From Echria macrotheca (Eukaryota; Ascomycota; Sordariomycetes; Sordariales; Schizotheciaceae): 64,000 nt of DNA. The stretch spans positions 558,001-622,000 of the forward strand of contig MU839838.1 in assembly GCA_030411725.1 (NCBI GenBank), given 5' to 3'. Of the stretch, positions 23,391 to 35,252 are shown in pieces. The first letter of the stretch is position 1, and each line of letters starts with the position of its first letter. The notes below the pieces were generated by a model, which ran no database searches, was not told the DNA's origin, and worked only from the letters and a program-made list of their open reading frames with translations. A program made the translations under genes and the position numbers.

Positions 23391-23855
23391 TCATTTTCGA
23401 GAAGCAAAGTCGGTGTTGACGTCCATCTTGATGGCGCCCTGGGCTTCGAGCTCCTTTAGTCTTGCTTTCTTCTGGATCTCTTGTACCCTCCACTTTTTGA
23501 AATATGTCACCTATATTTATATATCTCACAAATCAGCAAATCCATCCATCCATCCGGCCGGGTATGTCTTATATATATATGGCAGTGTATATAGAAGGAA
23601 GGTAGGTATACATACCCATTGTGTCGCGCAGTCCTTTTCGAATTCCCTGCTTTGTGTCCCGCAGGCCTTGGCCGCTTTCTTGTCCTCCTTGAGCGCGTCG
23701 AAGATGCCGTTGGCGTCGAGACAGGAAAAGTAGGCGTCGCGGGCGTCCCAGCATCGTTGGCGCTCGGCGCGCGAAGGGGCGACGGTGCCGGTGCGGATCT
23801 CTGTTGCGCGCTTGTCGGCTTCGGATTCGCCGCTGAACCAGGAGAGGAGGCCCAT
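23391..23855 (-). CDS. COA6: Cytochrome c oxidase assembly factor Coa6
   Basis: Two exons, 23855-23616 and 23510-23391, give 119 residues. The protein has the twin-cysteine COX6B fold: C-WDARDAYFS-C (CX9C) and C-GTQSREFEKD-C (CX10C), the spacing typical of Coa6. It is an intermembrane-space factor that helps deliver copper to Cox2. The start MGLLSWF lacks a presequence, as expected for Mia40-imported proteins. ERQRCWDARDAYFSCLD is highly typical. The second exon gives VTYFKKWRVQEIQKKARLKE, the helical tail. The 105-nt intron has a TA-rich middle. The gene is divergent from SYS1, with 645 bp between the starts. Confidence 0.93.
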
Positions 23856-24500
23856 CTTCTTTTTTTTCGTCGTCTCTCTCTCTCGTCAGAGGAATAGTTC
23901 GAGGGAAGACTCGGGGTTCGAAAAGGGGACGGCGGCGGCGAGGGTTGGGAGGTGGTGGTGATGCCGACAAAAACCGCCGACGGGATGTTCCGCTGGAGTC
24001 TTTGGAGCTGTGAAGTTGAAATGCACGTGACAAATGAAGGCCTTCTCCAAATTCCTACCCCGCAGGCCCCCACTTGAAATGATGAAACGGTAAGGGGTGT
24101 GTTTCCCAACGAGGCTGGCCACCGCTGGGCTGGGCACGCTGCACAGGCCAGCTCATCAGCCATCCGGCGCGCAGCGCAGCGCCACATAGAGAGAACAGGA
24201 CATCTGACATTTGATTTCGACAGAAAGACACAAGTCACGAAGCTTGACGACATTCCGCCGACATAACGATCCGGTTTATCGAGTCTATACTCTCTTACGA
24301 CTGAGATCCCGTACCCACCCATCTACCCGAATAATCACAAAATAAAGAAAAGAAACAAACACGAGAGAGAGAAACATCTTCGCAACCGCGCGACAGCTTC
24401 CCAACGGAAACCACCAAAAAACCGACGGCCATGATCCCTCAATAACCTCACCACTACCACCGCCACAAACCCAACAACAAACCAACAGATCCCCCAAAAA
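23856..24500. promoter_or_regulatory. Divergent promoter between COA6 and SYS1
   Basis: Starts face away from each other. The SYS1 side is A/C-rich (an AAAC-rich leader running into the ATG), and the COA6 side has a CT/GA-rich leader. No specific factor site is claimed. Confidence 0.55.
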
Positions 24501-25181
24501 ATGGCCCGAAGAAAACGACCCCCAAGGCCAGGCGCCCTCTCCGAACTCCCCCCCCTAAAACTCCTCACCCAACTCCTCGCCCTCCAGACGCTCTACTACC
24601 TAACCTCCCTAACCCTCCACCTCTTCACCTCCCTCGTAACCGGCACCCCCTTCACCCTTTCTCTCGTATTCTCCTGGACCTCCCTCCGCGGCGACACAAC
24701 AGCAGGCTACCTCTCCGCCTTCATCGCCCTCCTCTCCGGCGGTTTCTTCGCCGCAGTGGCCATAATCGCCCTCGTCGGCCGGTCGAAGCTCGTCCTCGAC
24801 TTTGCGCTCTCGCTGCACGCGATCCACCTGGTCGTCGTCACCGTATACTCTGGCGAACTGCCGAAAAACAAGGCGTGGTGGGTGACCATGGCCGTGGCGA
24901 GCGGCGTGTGTGTCGGGGTGGCGACGTGGGGATGTCGGTATCGCGAGCTGCGGCCGATTTCGTTTGGGGGCGTGGGAGGGGGCACCGCGGTGCGGGGCGG
25001 GGGGGTTGGTGATGTTGCTGGGGATGTAATGGAAGGAAGAGGAGGAGGGAGTGGGGAGGTAGGGGATGAGGAGCAGGGCTTCTCGAGGGGGCGGGGACGG
25101 GGGAGGGGGAGGGATGGCGCGGGGGAGTATGAGATGGTCAAGATGAATGGGGATACTGGCGGTGGGACGGCTGCGAGATGA
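24501..25181 (+). CDS. SYS1: Golgi membrane protein Sys1 (Arl3 receptor)
   Basis: Single exon, 226 residues. Sys1 is a four-span Golgi protein that recruits the Arl3 GTPase (via its acetylated N-terminus in yeast) and so controls late-Golgi traffic. The N-terminus PPLKLLTQLLALQTLYYLT is the family start. Membrane spans follow near residues 35-60, 70-95, 98-115 and 125-145, and the family segments LDFALSLHAIHLVVVTVYSGELPKN and WWVTMAVASGVCVGVATWGCRYRELRPI are clear. The last 60 residues are a Gly/Arg-rich low-complexity tail that is longer than in yeast. No intron is needed. Confidence 0.92.
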   Translation: MARRKRPPRPGALSELPPLKLLTQLLALQTLYYLTSLTLHLFTSLVTGTPFTLSLVFSWTSLRGDTTAGYLSAFIALLSGGFFAAVAIIALVGRSKLVLDFALSLHAIHLVVVTVYSGELPKNKAWWVTMAVASGVCVGVATWGCRYRELRPISFGGVGGGTAVRGGGVGDVAGDVMEGRGGGSGEVGDEEQGFSRGRGRGRGRDGAGEYEMVKMNGDTGGGTAAR

Positions 25182-25632
25182 TAATATTGTTTTGCGGTTG
25201 GGATTGCATAGCAAGGGGTGGTGGTTTTGAACCCAGGTAATGTTGGGCGGGTTTTGTATCCATATATTACAGGCGGGTTTAGACAGGCACAACGTGTACG
25301 GCGTCTGGGATGTACGAAACTATGTTGGGGAACTGGGGAACTCAGTTGAGGGGGGTAATGAATATATCCATGGATGGTTCTGGTCATCAAGCAGCTTCGC
25401 ACCTCCGTGTTATTCATCAACTAGGTACATATGCACACTGGAACCGTGGAACCTGGGAGCCGGCACACCAGCGCCTGGGATCGAGAGGACAGGTTCGTCT
25501 GACATTCTAGACAATAAACTACGGGAGAAACGACCTGTGAGAAGAAAGAAAACCTAGAACTAGGATAACAGGATGCCAGCAAGAGACTACTCTCAATCTT
25601 CACCTTCCCATACTCCCCATTATCCGTTTCGC
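25182..25632. other. Convergent intergenic region
   Basis: Lies between SYS1 and the leftward disordered-protein gene. Probably both 3' UTRs; nothing else was seen. Confidence 0.5.
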
Positions 25633-27231
25633 TCACATCGAACGGTTTCCCTCACCCCTGGTTGAGCGCAAAGCAATGCCACCACTCTTCGCAGTCAAAT
25701 TCTCAGCCCTGCAATTTGCCCCTTGGGCACATATCCCACCTTCTGCCTGGTAAGCCCCCAGGTCGGTGTGGTCACATATCTCCGAGAACGAGTCAAACTC
25801 TTCAGGTTGCTGGTAGTCGTCCAGCGCTTCAGCCGGCGTGCTTACCTCGGAAAGGCGGCTCCGGGCCAGCGATACCCACTGTCGCTCCGAGTGTCTCCGA
25901 ACATGATGTCTCGGCGAGCCTTCCGGCGACGCGGGCGAGTTCGGCGGGGCAAGCGGCGTAGGAGACACGCTCTGAGACACGCTCGACCTGCCACTCCATG
26001 TCTTTGGTGTGGTCGTCGGCACCGCTAACACTGACGGGGTACTGCCACCCGAAATAAATGCCTTGTGGTCTCCCGACCGCCGCCGGGCCGCGAACATATC
26101 ATTAGCCCTCGTCGAAAGACGGTCGAGCTCCCCGGCCGCAAGCATCATGCCGGCGATGGCAATGAGGTGGCATGGCGGTCGAGACGAGGGGTCGGTCGAG
26201 TCCGAGAAAATGGCGCCGGATTCCCTGTTCGACCAGCGGCGTTCGCTCCCATGGAGCAGCAGAGACTCGGACGTGGCCAACACAGAGGAGACCGATTTTG
26301 AGCGGGACGGCCGTTTACCTCGCAAGAGAAATCTCCGAGAACCTCTCCAGGTTGCGAAATCACAGGGATTTTGGGCATCACCTGACTAGATTGCTTCTTA
26401 GCCCGGACATCGAGAATAGCTCGCAACACTGACCTTGTCATCACCGCCGGCCGCACTCTCCCTCTCGGTTCTCTCCAGTCCGGAGTAAGAATCCAGATCC
26501 AGCGAGTGTCTCAACCACTTCTGCTCGTGACCAGACGAGCTCGCTGAAACCCGTCGTTCCTCCGGTGTGCATTGTCCCTCTGCTGTTTGATGGTGCTCGA
26601 GAGGGAAGGTCTCCGCCTTCGGATACTTGGAGAGTATAGGAATTCTCCTACGTCCAGCCTTGGACAGAGGGTCCGAGGTTGCTGTATTCTTCGATATACG
26701 GTTGAGGCCCCCGAGACTCCTTGGAGGCTCCTTCTGGTCCCAGTCTGATCCCCGCGCAGATGATTCTTCTGAGCAGGTACTCAGAGGTCCATCGTACCCG
26801 ACCGGCAGACCGCTGGGCTCCAATTTCTCAGAATCTGTTGAGTTTGTTGCCGACAGGTTTGGGGTAGGGGAGGATGTGCTTCGCGACCACTGGCGTGTCA
26901 AAGCCAGCCATAAAGCTTCCTCCAACGACGTCGGCTCCTCGGGTGCTACCGACGGACCGGGCTGGCCTGTCGCTGTGGAGTTATAGGTAGGGGTGAAGTC
27001 GTCTACGATCGGGGAGATGTATGCTGTTTCCCAGAAATCTTCGGACACAGGTGTTTGGCTGAACCGTCGAGTTGTTGTCGATAGGGCAGAAACTGTATTG
27101 GTTGGGTCGGATTTGCTGAAGACCCTGCGGCGATTATCGGGTCTGGCGTTCCCGGAGCCATGGAAATCCATGCTCCGAGTAGACCTTTTTGAGTTGCGCG
27201 ACGAGTTCGAAGGACAGAAATAAGCGGACAT
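25633..27231 (-). CDS. Ser-rich disordered protein, function unknown
   Basis: I do not recognise this protein. Three exons (27231-26434, 26381-26319, 26265-25633) splice in frame to about 497 residues. Both introns are 52-53 nt with proper ends, and the 63-nt middle exon encodes VMPKIPVISQPGEVLGDFSC plus E. ATG 27231 is the first in-frame ATG; the frame remains open a little further upstream without one. Composition is Ser, Arg, Pro and Thr-rich with many possible phosphorylation sites (RRxS, SP). The only likely ordered segment is LIAIAGMMLAAGELDRLSTRANDMF in exon 3, a predicted helix. Codon use is less biased than in neighbouring genes. It is probably an ascomycete-specific protein. It is divergent from the glutaryl-CoA dehydrogenase gene. 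Confidence 0.65.
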
Positions 27232-27638
27232 CAGATTGCCTATTTGTAGCTCGAGAAGCAACACCGGTGGGCTAGATTGCTCTTCCCTGGTGGTTCCAGA
27301 CAAATCTGAATCGACTGGCTGTCGCGATTGCTCAACAATTACTCTCCATTACTCCTTCCTCCTTTCTCACCCGAGCAAACGAGGGGCCCCATAATGCAGA
27401 TCAGATTGGTACTTCACCTGGCAAGTAGCTGTAGTCTTTACAGCATGGTTCTAAACTGTTAGATTTTCTCTGCAAAAATTGTAGACTCGGATCTGAATAT
27501 CATTCCAATAGGTACCTAAGTATCTGGTCGTCAGGGGAACCCTAACCCTTATTCGGCAGCTCGGCAACAATACCGGACATCGCCGGCGGGAGCTATGACG
27601 GCACCTCACTTCTCCACGCTTCACAGTGTTGACCGGTC
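27232..27638. promoter_or_regulatory. Divergent promoter with a telomere-like AACCCTAACCC motif
   Basis: The starts are 407 bp apart. An AACCCTAACCC string lies about 100 bp before the GCDH start (near 27537-27547), resembling two telomere-type hexamers. In yeasts, such sites can bind Tbf1/Rap1-like Myb factors. Activity here is speculation. Confidence 0.45.
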
Positions 27639-28978
27639 ATGTCGAGACTGCTATACAGGAGTTGCCTCCGCGGGCTGCCCCAGCGGGCCGTCTTGACGCA
27701 CAATGCCCGGACCTTTGCGACTTCCGCGCCCAGGTCCCAATTCGACTGGCAAGATCCACTCATGTCCAAGTCGCTGCTCACAAGCGACGAATTGGCCATC
27801 TCAGAGACTGCTGAACGATATTGCCAAGAGCAACTGCTTCCAAGAGTGCTGCGTATGCATCCCGCCTCCTGAATAGACCGGCAGTTAAGACTGACGCCAA
27901 CATAGAGGCATACCGCGACGAGCACTATGACGCCCACATCCTCCGAGAAATGGGCGAGCTGGGGCTGCTCGGCGCAACCATCGAGGGCTATGGATGCGCT
28001 GGTGTCTCGACAGTCGCCGGAGGCTTGATCACGCGCGCAGTCGAGCGCGTTGACAGCGGCTACCGCAGCGGCATGTCGGTGCAATCGTCACTGGTCATGG
28101 GAGGCATCTACGAGTTCGGATCGGCCGAGCAGAAGGAACGCTATCTACCTGGCATGGCAAAGGGAGAGATCATCGGCGCCTTTGGTCTGACAGAACCAAA
28201 CCACGGCAGTGACCCGGGCTCCATGGAAACCATGGCGAGACCACATCCCCAAAAGAAGGGCTACTACGTGCTCAGTGGCGCCAAGACGTGGATCACGAAC
28301 TCTCCCATCGCCGACGTCCTCCTGGTCTGGGCAAAGCTGCAGGAGACGGGAAAAATCCGTGGCTTCTTGGTCGAGAGGAAGAACTGTCCGGCCGGGACCC
28401 TTGAGACGCCTGCCATCAAGAACAAGAACGGCTTGCGAGCCTCTATCACCGGCATGATCCAGCTCGAAGACTGCCCGGTCCCGCACGAGAACATGTTTCC
28501 CGAAGTTGAAGGCCTAAAAGGGCCATTTAGTTGTCTCAACAGCGCCAGATACGGCATTGCGCTCGGCATCATGGGTGCCCTCGAAGACTGCATCTCCCGG
28601 GCGAGGACCTATGCGCTGGAGAGGAAACAGTTCAAGGGAAACCCTCTTGCCAAATACCAGCTGGTCCAGAAGAAGTTGGCAGATGCGACCACGGATGCTG
28701 CGTACGGCACTCTCGCCGCCATCCAGGTCGGTCGTCTCAAGGACCAAGGGAAGGCCACGCCTGAGATGATTAGCATGATCAAACGCCAAAACTGCGACAG
28801 GGCGCTCTACAATGCCAGAGTGCTCCAGGAAATTTTTGGAGGAAACGCCGTCAGCGATGAATACGGGATCGGCCGACATGTTGCCAACCTCTACGTGACC
28901 CAGACCTACGAAGGCCAAAGCGATATCCATAGCCTGATCCTGGGCAGAGCAATCACTGGCGTGCAGGCCTTTGTATAG
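27639..28978 (+). CDS. Glutaryl-CoA dehydrogenase, mitochondrial
   Basis: Two exons, 27639-27852 and 27906-28978, give 428 residues. This FAD enzyme converts glutaryl-CoA to crotonyl-CoA in lysine and tryptophan breakdown. The first 30 residues (MSRLLYRSCLRGLPQRAVLTHNART) form an Arg-rich, acid-free targeting peptide. The splice restores LLPRVLQAYRDEHYD at the conserved position. Family signatures are MGELGLLGATIEGYGCAGVS, ERVDSGYRSGMSVQSSLVM, FGLTEPNHGSDPGSM, KTWITNSPIAD and TYEGQSDIHSLILGRAITG. The Glu of YEG (near residue 406) is the catalytic base of this subfamily. The Arg of SGYRS contacts the substrate gamma-carboxylate in characterised members. Both are present, so activity is expected. 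Confidence 0.95.
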
Positions 28979-30032
28979 TGTTGGTCGGACAAGTAGATAA
29001 AGGCGATATCCTGCCAGGTCAAGTAGATAGTATTAGCAGGTTCCACGGCCTGCGAGGAGGCGGGCCGTACCACCGGCCCGATCCAACGGGTTCGTGATAT
29101 CGGCAGTATCTGTGAGTATGGAGTATTAGTACCTAAAAAAGACCCCGAGGCTAAACTCGGCATTCGAGTCCAAGAATAACTACTTTTGCTTTATAAGCTC
29201 AGCCGTCTCTACCCTCATATCCAGTGCTTTGAACATTCAGAATCGGATGTTCCAGCGCAGTTGTCTCCTCATCCTTTGTTGCCCTCGAAAGTGCTTGGAT
29301 GCGACTCAAGAATCGAGGGTCTTCGAGTAAGGCTGAGTTTGATATCGCAAGGCATGAAGCAATTCATACGTCGACCCCACCGTCGGGTCTCTGGAACTGG
29401 AGAAGGTGAGAGAAGGTTATTGGTGGCGCGGGTGGCTGAGCGGCCACACGGTGATCCCGAGGATTTTCCATCTAACAACGCGCCGTGAGTCACTACCAAA
29501 TCGCCCGCAGAGGAGGGGCAAACCAGTTAGCGCTCGATTAGCTAATCAATCAGTGACGCCTGACAGCTGCCGCCAGTGCCCCGGGCGCTAAAGTCGCCTG
29601 AAATTCCTGCTGACACCACGCCCAGCCAGTCACGGTGCCACTTTTGGGCTGCAGTGGGCACCCTGACCCAAGGCTCCTAAACTTGTCTTTGTTGGCCCGC
29701 CTCGCTTCCCCTCCCAACCTTCTCGCAACCTAACTCTGCCCCTCCGACGCTGACTTTGGATCCCTCCATTTTAAACAATCGTCACCACTACCCAAGGCAC
29801 GTCGATACTCAAGCGTGCTTTTAGTAAGTCTATCCCGTATCTTCCTCGTGCTCTTTGTCACCTCGCACCACGATCTCGTCATCAGCGCTGCCGCTTTTCG
29901 CATCGGTTCATTCGGATTCTCTAATCTTCTCCCGCGCCATCGCTAACCCTTCTTAAACTTCAGATTCCTCACCACTCTCGATAGATACCAGTCTCACCAA
30001 GACTCAAGAGCGTCTCACACACAGCCAGCGAA
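28979..30032. other. Intergenic: GCDH 3' UTR and long promoter/leader of the E2 gene
   Basis: The right half is CT-rich with TCACC-type leader sequence before the E2 start. A tRNA-A-box-like string near 29433 was checked and rejected. No gene is supported. Confidence 0.5.
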
Positions 30033-30922
30033 ATGGCTCTCAAGCGAATTAACAAGGAACTCGCTGACCTCGGCCGGTATGTTTGGAGCGTTTGCGTCCC
30101 CTCTCTACGCGAGTCCGCTCCGGCAGCGATGGCCCTAGTGTTCTCATCGCCGACGGCGGCAACACTTGTCCAATCTACAGTACGCTAACGACCGTCGATT
30201 TCTAGTGATCCGCCCTCTTCCTGCTCTGCCGGGCCAAAGTCAACTGAACATGGCGATGATCTGGTATGCAAGCCCCACTACACTCCCGAACAAAAGCTCG
30301 CGGGGTCGCACAGGCCGCCAAACGGCGCCACCAAAACGACTCGGAGTATTCACGAATATTGGCTAACATTGGCGACTAGTTTCACTGGCAAGCGACGATT
30401 ATGGGACCTGTAAGTTTCCCCATGTGTCGAGATTTCCAAGATCGACCTCACCCCGCCCAGCTCACGTGTTCCCTGTTCCAACACTGCCCTGTCTGACCCT
30501 ATTGACCATCGCAATAATCTGTCATGCGGACCTAGCTAATATCATCCTATAGGCGGAATCCCCTTATGCCGGCGGCGTGTTTTTCCTTACGATTCACTTC
30601 CCAACTGACTACCCGTTCAAGCCGCCCAAGGTCAACTTCACAACCAGGATCTACCACCCCAACATCAACTCAAATGGCAGCATCTGCCTCGACATTCTGC
30701 GAGACCAATGGAGTCCAGCACTGACAGTCTCAAAGGGTATGTGGAAATTTGCTTTTATCGTGCTTGATTCTGACATTTACAGTGTTGCTGTCGATCTGCT
30801 CGATGTTGACGGACCCGAATCCGGACGACCCGCTCGTTCCCGAGATTGCCCATGTGTACAAGACGGATCGTGCCAGATACGAGGCTACGGCGCGCGAGTG
30901 GACTCGGAAGTATGCTACCTAG
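30033..30922 (+). CDS. UBC4: Ubiquitin-conjugating enzyme E2, Ubc4/Ubc5 (UbcH5) type
   Basis: Five exons (30033-30076, 30206-30263, 30380-30409, 30553-30736, 30783-30922) give 151 residues. The E2 fold is complete: MALKRINKELADLGRDPPSS, FHWQATIMGP, YPFKPPKVNF, the HPN motif (YHPNINSNG) and the active-site Cys in SICLDILRDQWSPALT, then LTDPNPDDPLVPEIAHVYK. Such enzymes pass ubiquitin to many E3 ligases in bulk turnover and stress response. An oddity is AGPKSTEHGDDL where the family usually has AGPVGDDL/AGPVGEDL: four extra residues replace one Val by KSTEH. The insertion is coded inside exon 2 and cannot be removed by standard splicing. Four introns in a 456-nt coding sequence is typical for this gene in filamentous fungi. 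Confidence 0.93.
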
Positions 30923-33900
30923 CATGGTGATGGATATGGTATTGGGGCGGTAGATAGTTTTCTTTTTTTGCACTTCTGTCTCCAGCAGCCCAACAGACTT
31001 GGCCTGGTTTATGTCTTACGGCGCACTCGATGGAAGGCGGAGAAGGGGCCTTGATATTCTCGACTGATACAGAGATAGGCGAAGAATGCTGAAAGTAAAC
31101 ATCTCCTGCTCATTCAGCAAGAGGGGGTTCGCGGTTGAAGCATGAGAACGAGCACACAGGGCGCAAGACCATACTGCACAGCTCTGGTTTCCCTAGAGAT
31201 TGGCGAATCACTGCTTTTTACGTTCTGTTGTTCATGTGCCTGATAAGTGTGGGTTTGTATTGCCGAGCCCACCAGAGTGATGATGTCAGGAGAAGTGACG
31301 AATACCGGATACTTGCCGGTTGTGCCCTCTCCTTTCCGGACTGTTCAACGTGTAGGATGACATGTCGTGGTGTAGGATGTAGAAGGGCCAAGCATGGATC
31401 CATAGAGACGGGACCTTGAAAGCGAGAACGACACAAAAGTAAAAATACAAGTTGCCCCTGGCTGAGCTACGAAATATATCCCCTGTCTTGACAAGCAGCG
31501 TCACCCTATCGCCGATTTAGACTTTGGATACCGGTGGTTGTATGATGAGATGATGAGGTGTTTGGCCGACTCACCCCTCCCCGTGGGTCGGTCCGGACCG
31601 AGGTCTGCTCGAGGTCTGCTCGAGGGCGATGCCTCGGCCCGTTCAGCCCGGTTTGATGACGGAGTTTTGTTTGGGTGTTTGGCTTGTGCTTTGCGGGTCT
31701 TTGGTCGGTCGCTTGGTCGGTCGGTCGGGCTATGGATATGGCCATGTACACTTAGGTACATTTATGTTTTGAGTTTTTGATGTCTACTCTAGTGGTCTAG
31801 TGCTGCTAGTGGGTATCTGGTGTATAAGGTAGTCTTGTCTATTCATTGGGATTTATTGGGAGCTGGATAGCTAGCTAGGTGGGTAGGTAGAGGAGCTGAG
31901 TTGAATGGGTGGGTTGTAAGGTAAGGTATTTTTATATTGCCTATACTTTTTGAGCTAGGCATGGTAGCTATCATTCGGCGAGGAAGATGGTGCTCTAGGA
32001 TCTAACTCGACAGCTTCTTGGACCTTGACCTTTCCGAAGATGTCACTGCGTTTTTGTAGCAGTTCGAGGAGGTTCTTCTTTGAGGATTTCCAGGTGTGGT
32101 CGAATCACACGAATTTAGGTAGGTTGGTAGTTTGGTAGACGAATAGCAATCGAATGGTTTATCTGGAGGAATGAAGTGGTCTCTGGCAGGAAGCTACGCA
32201 AGTACTCTATCGTGTAATTCAGGAATACAGAATAATAGGGGAGGCTCAGGAGGCAAGAGGCCGGGTAATAAGTGCACACACGTGGACTGCGCCATATGAC
32301 GGCAGAGGAGGGCGGAAGAGGGATCGAAAAGGAAGCGCTGCGAGGGGCCGGCGGTGTGTACTCTACTCTAGAATGTTTGTCGTGTGTGTTTGCCACCTTC
32401 GAGTTTTACATATGGTTTTTACTGGCACCAACGAAATACCTAGTCAGGACTGGTCATCTGGATTGAATTTGATGGTTAGATAGACCTGAAGCGGATGTGT
32501 TTGTACACTCGAGTTTCGAGTTTCGTATCAGTTGCGATCCCGTCGGAAACATGCCTCGTGTCCTGTGGATAGCCGTTTATTCGTTTCTTTTCTGTTTGTT
32601 CTTTCCATTGAGGATCCAAGTACGGAATACGGCAGTCCTGAAAAGCGATAAGCCTAACCAACCAGAGACTTTGAGTTTTCAGGAGTAAATGTCCCTCAGT
32701 AAACGCCAGGTAGCACTCGAAATCCCAATCGACATCCCGAGTGCTCTATTCATAGTGTTAGCCGCCATGTGGGCGTGACGATCAACTCTTGTCTGGCGCT
32801 GGCGGGAATCTGTGGCTTGCCTCCCCCCGGCCCCAGCTCGGCACCGACACGCACGATCCAGGGGATCGACGCCAGGGATTGGACGCTCCCTCTTGCTGCG
32901 AACTTTGCAGTCTGCGTCTCGGGCGATCCGTGGTTTTCCGTACAGTAGAGCAGAGAACTGCTGGAAAATGTAGGGGGCCGTTTTCCTGTTGGTTGACCAC
33001 TTGCAAACCGCGTACCTACCCGCCTTGTGAGGACGGTGAACGGACACTGCGGTATGCATGGGATATGCGTGACTGCATACTGCGCGCTGCATTGCTCGGC
33101 TCTCCTTGCTCACACTTTTCTCACCGATGGATCGTGAGTGGTAGGATTTAAAAAACCTCACTTTTTTGTTGTTTGCTTGCTGAGATAAGAACGAGGTGGT
33201 GGCGAAAGCTCCCCCTATTCCCTACTTCGTGGCGCTGGATCAAGAGAGACATACATTCAAGCAAGAGCAAGGAGATAGTAGCGGCAACGAAAGCGGAGAG
33301 CCGAGTATTCCGCGGCATTGCGCATTCTATAGAAGTGATGCGTTTGTTCTTGAGGATCTTCGAGTCTAGAAGCTCTGCCGTCGAGATCGGTATCGTGCTG
33401 CGGCAGATGGGAAACTGTGCGCTAGAGTTTGGAACCAAGACTGCGAATCGCCCGGCGAAAAATGTCCGAACGGCGCGAGAGTCCCGACCACTAGCTGCTG
33501 CAAGGCTGATTCGCGCCTCCAGCCAAGTTTGGTTGTGAAGTGTCACGATGGTTAACAGCCTCTGGGAGCAGCGAGGTAACGCTTGAGGTTTGGGGTCGGC
33601 GGCAGGCATTGAAGTTGGCAGGTGTTCTGACGTTACGACTGGCTTGGCACACCCCAAACTCAGTCCCGCCTGTGTGTCAGGATCCCGGCCGAAACAGCAA
33701 CCGCAACGCGGCCGCAGCCGACCCCAGCACACTAACCTCTAAACTGGCCAATAGCAGACCCGAAACATGGCAGGGATGGTGGGGCCGAGAGGTCCCCTGG
33801 CTTCTTGGACGGCGTCACCCCCTGAGTCTCTGCCTTCTCCCCACTTCTCCCAAGAGGGTGTCGTCGACGCCAGAGCACCGTGTTTCGAAGCCGGCGCTGG

Positions 33901-35252
33901 CGGTGCGAGAGCAATGTCGCTGGTCTTTGAAAGTGGTGCCATTCTCCACTTTCTGTCCCCTGTCCTGTGCGTCGATCAGTCCGATCACAGACTCACTAGG
34001 CCAGCCAGAACGCGGCCCTGCTCGACGAGGCCAAGCGGCGCATCGTCGAGTTCGGACGGTGGTTCAGGTTTGCCGTATTTCGCCGCGAGCCATGAAGCCG
34101 GCGGTGTCATGGCGAGCAGCGGGTTTCGGCAGCAAACGAGGGCGTTTGAGGGCGGGGGGTTGGAGAGCGTGGCTTAGCGCAAATCGACGACGTGTTGGGC
34201 TCCAACGGAAGGTGTATACGCGTAGTGTACTGTAGTGTAGTGTAAGTAAAATTCGAGGGTTCCAAACATGCAAAATGTCAAAATGTCAGGGTCAGAGATG
34301 TCAAAAGCCAAGACAACGTGGAGGGGCAGCGCCGACGGGTAAGCGGTTGTCTCCCCTGCAGTGGCGGCCACACTAGCCGCAGAGCCCCGAGAACCAGCCC
34401 ACAGCTCCCCCGGAGTGTGTTGCACGCTGGAACGGTCTCGGCACCTTCGTTTCGTCGATGGGGTCCCAAGGCCCAGCCCTCGTTCGATTCTGCCGGCGCG
34501 CATTCACTCTCTCGTTGGGTCCCCTGCTCTCGTTGTTCCTCGACGCGCCCCTGGCTGGCTCCAGGACTCCTAAATCTCACAATTGACATCGCCTCTCTCG
34601 CTCGCCATTCGCCATTGCCATCCTGGCTTCTCAGACATTCCTCGACACTGACGGCGCAGTCAACAGGGAGTGGCTTGCGAAGTCACAAAAGTAAAGATAT
34701 CACCCCCTGGCAGGTCGCCTCCGATTGGGAACTAGTGCAGGCATTTGCGGACAGGTATGATCTGCACAGAATCGGCTCATGTTTCTGGCTCGGCCAGTCG
34801 CTTGGCGTCTCTCTTAACCAAACCCACGCCCACCGCCCGGCCCTCGGTCCTCCCACATCCTCTCCCCCCCTTCTTCCCTCCGGTGCTGTGCATTCTTGAG
34901 AGAGAGCTGCGTGGTTGCTGACCGTATTCCGCCTCGCCGCCGTGGCATACTGCAGGCTCTGTTTTTCCTTCACCTTCCTTTGCACTTGCGCCTGGTGTCG
35001 CCATTCCGATTCTTCGATCACCGCTTAGATGGGTTCAGCAGGCTCTGAATATTGAAAGAGACACGACCGTGTGCGACACTAGACTTGGGATTATAGAAAG
35101 AGACAGGAATCAAAATCCGCCCCTGGAGGAGGGCGAGAGAGAAAAGGACCAGCGATTAGGGGCACGGGACCCGGCATACTCGAGGGCGTTGGACGACGCC
35201 CGCGCACACCGTACCTCGAATCCAGTCGACGACAAAGCGAAATCTGCCCACC
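30923..35252. other. 4.3-kb gene-poor region upstream of noxA
   Basis: The left end is the E2 3' UTR. The rest has no supported gene. It includes a GGTC-type low-complexity stretch (31701-31729), a tandem 11-bp duplication (31601-31622) and a short codon-biased segment at 34000-34095 described separately. The right 700 bp is a CT-rich leader ending in CCACCATGG. The length suggests a long regulatory region or an unrecognised noncoding transcript. Confidence 0.5.
34000..34095 (+). other. Exon-like codon-biased segment, orphan
   Basis: After an acceptor-like CACTAG, 31 sense codons and a TGA read ASQNAALLDEAKRRIVEFGR followed by WFRFAVFRREP. Third positions are mostly G/C, as in real genes here, and the peptide is an amphipathic helix. 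I could not find an upstream exon with a matching phase and ATG, nor do I recognise the peptide. It may be the last exon of a small unannotated gene, a relic, or chance. Confidence 0.25.

Noticed and set aside
29430..29480. tRNA-like A box (TGGCTGAGCGG).
   Set aside because: No B box, no acceptor-stem pairing and no T-run terminator.
33540..34235. 231-residue open frame upstream of noxA.
   Set aside because: Arg/Ser/Pro-rich translation with no family features; the neighbouring short biased segment lies in another frame.
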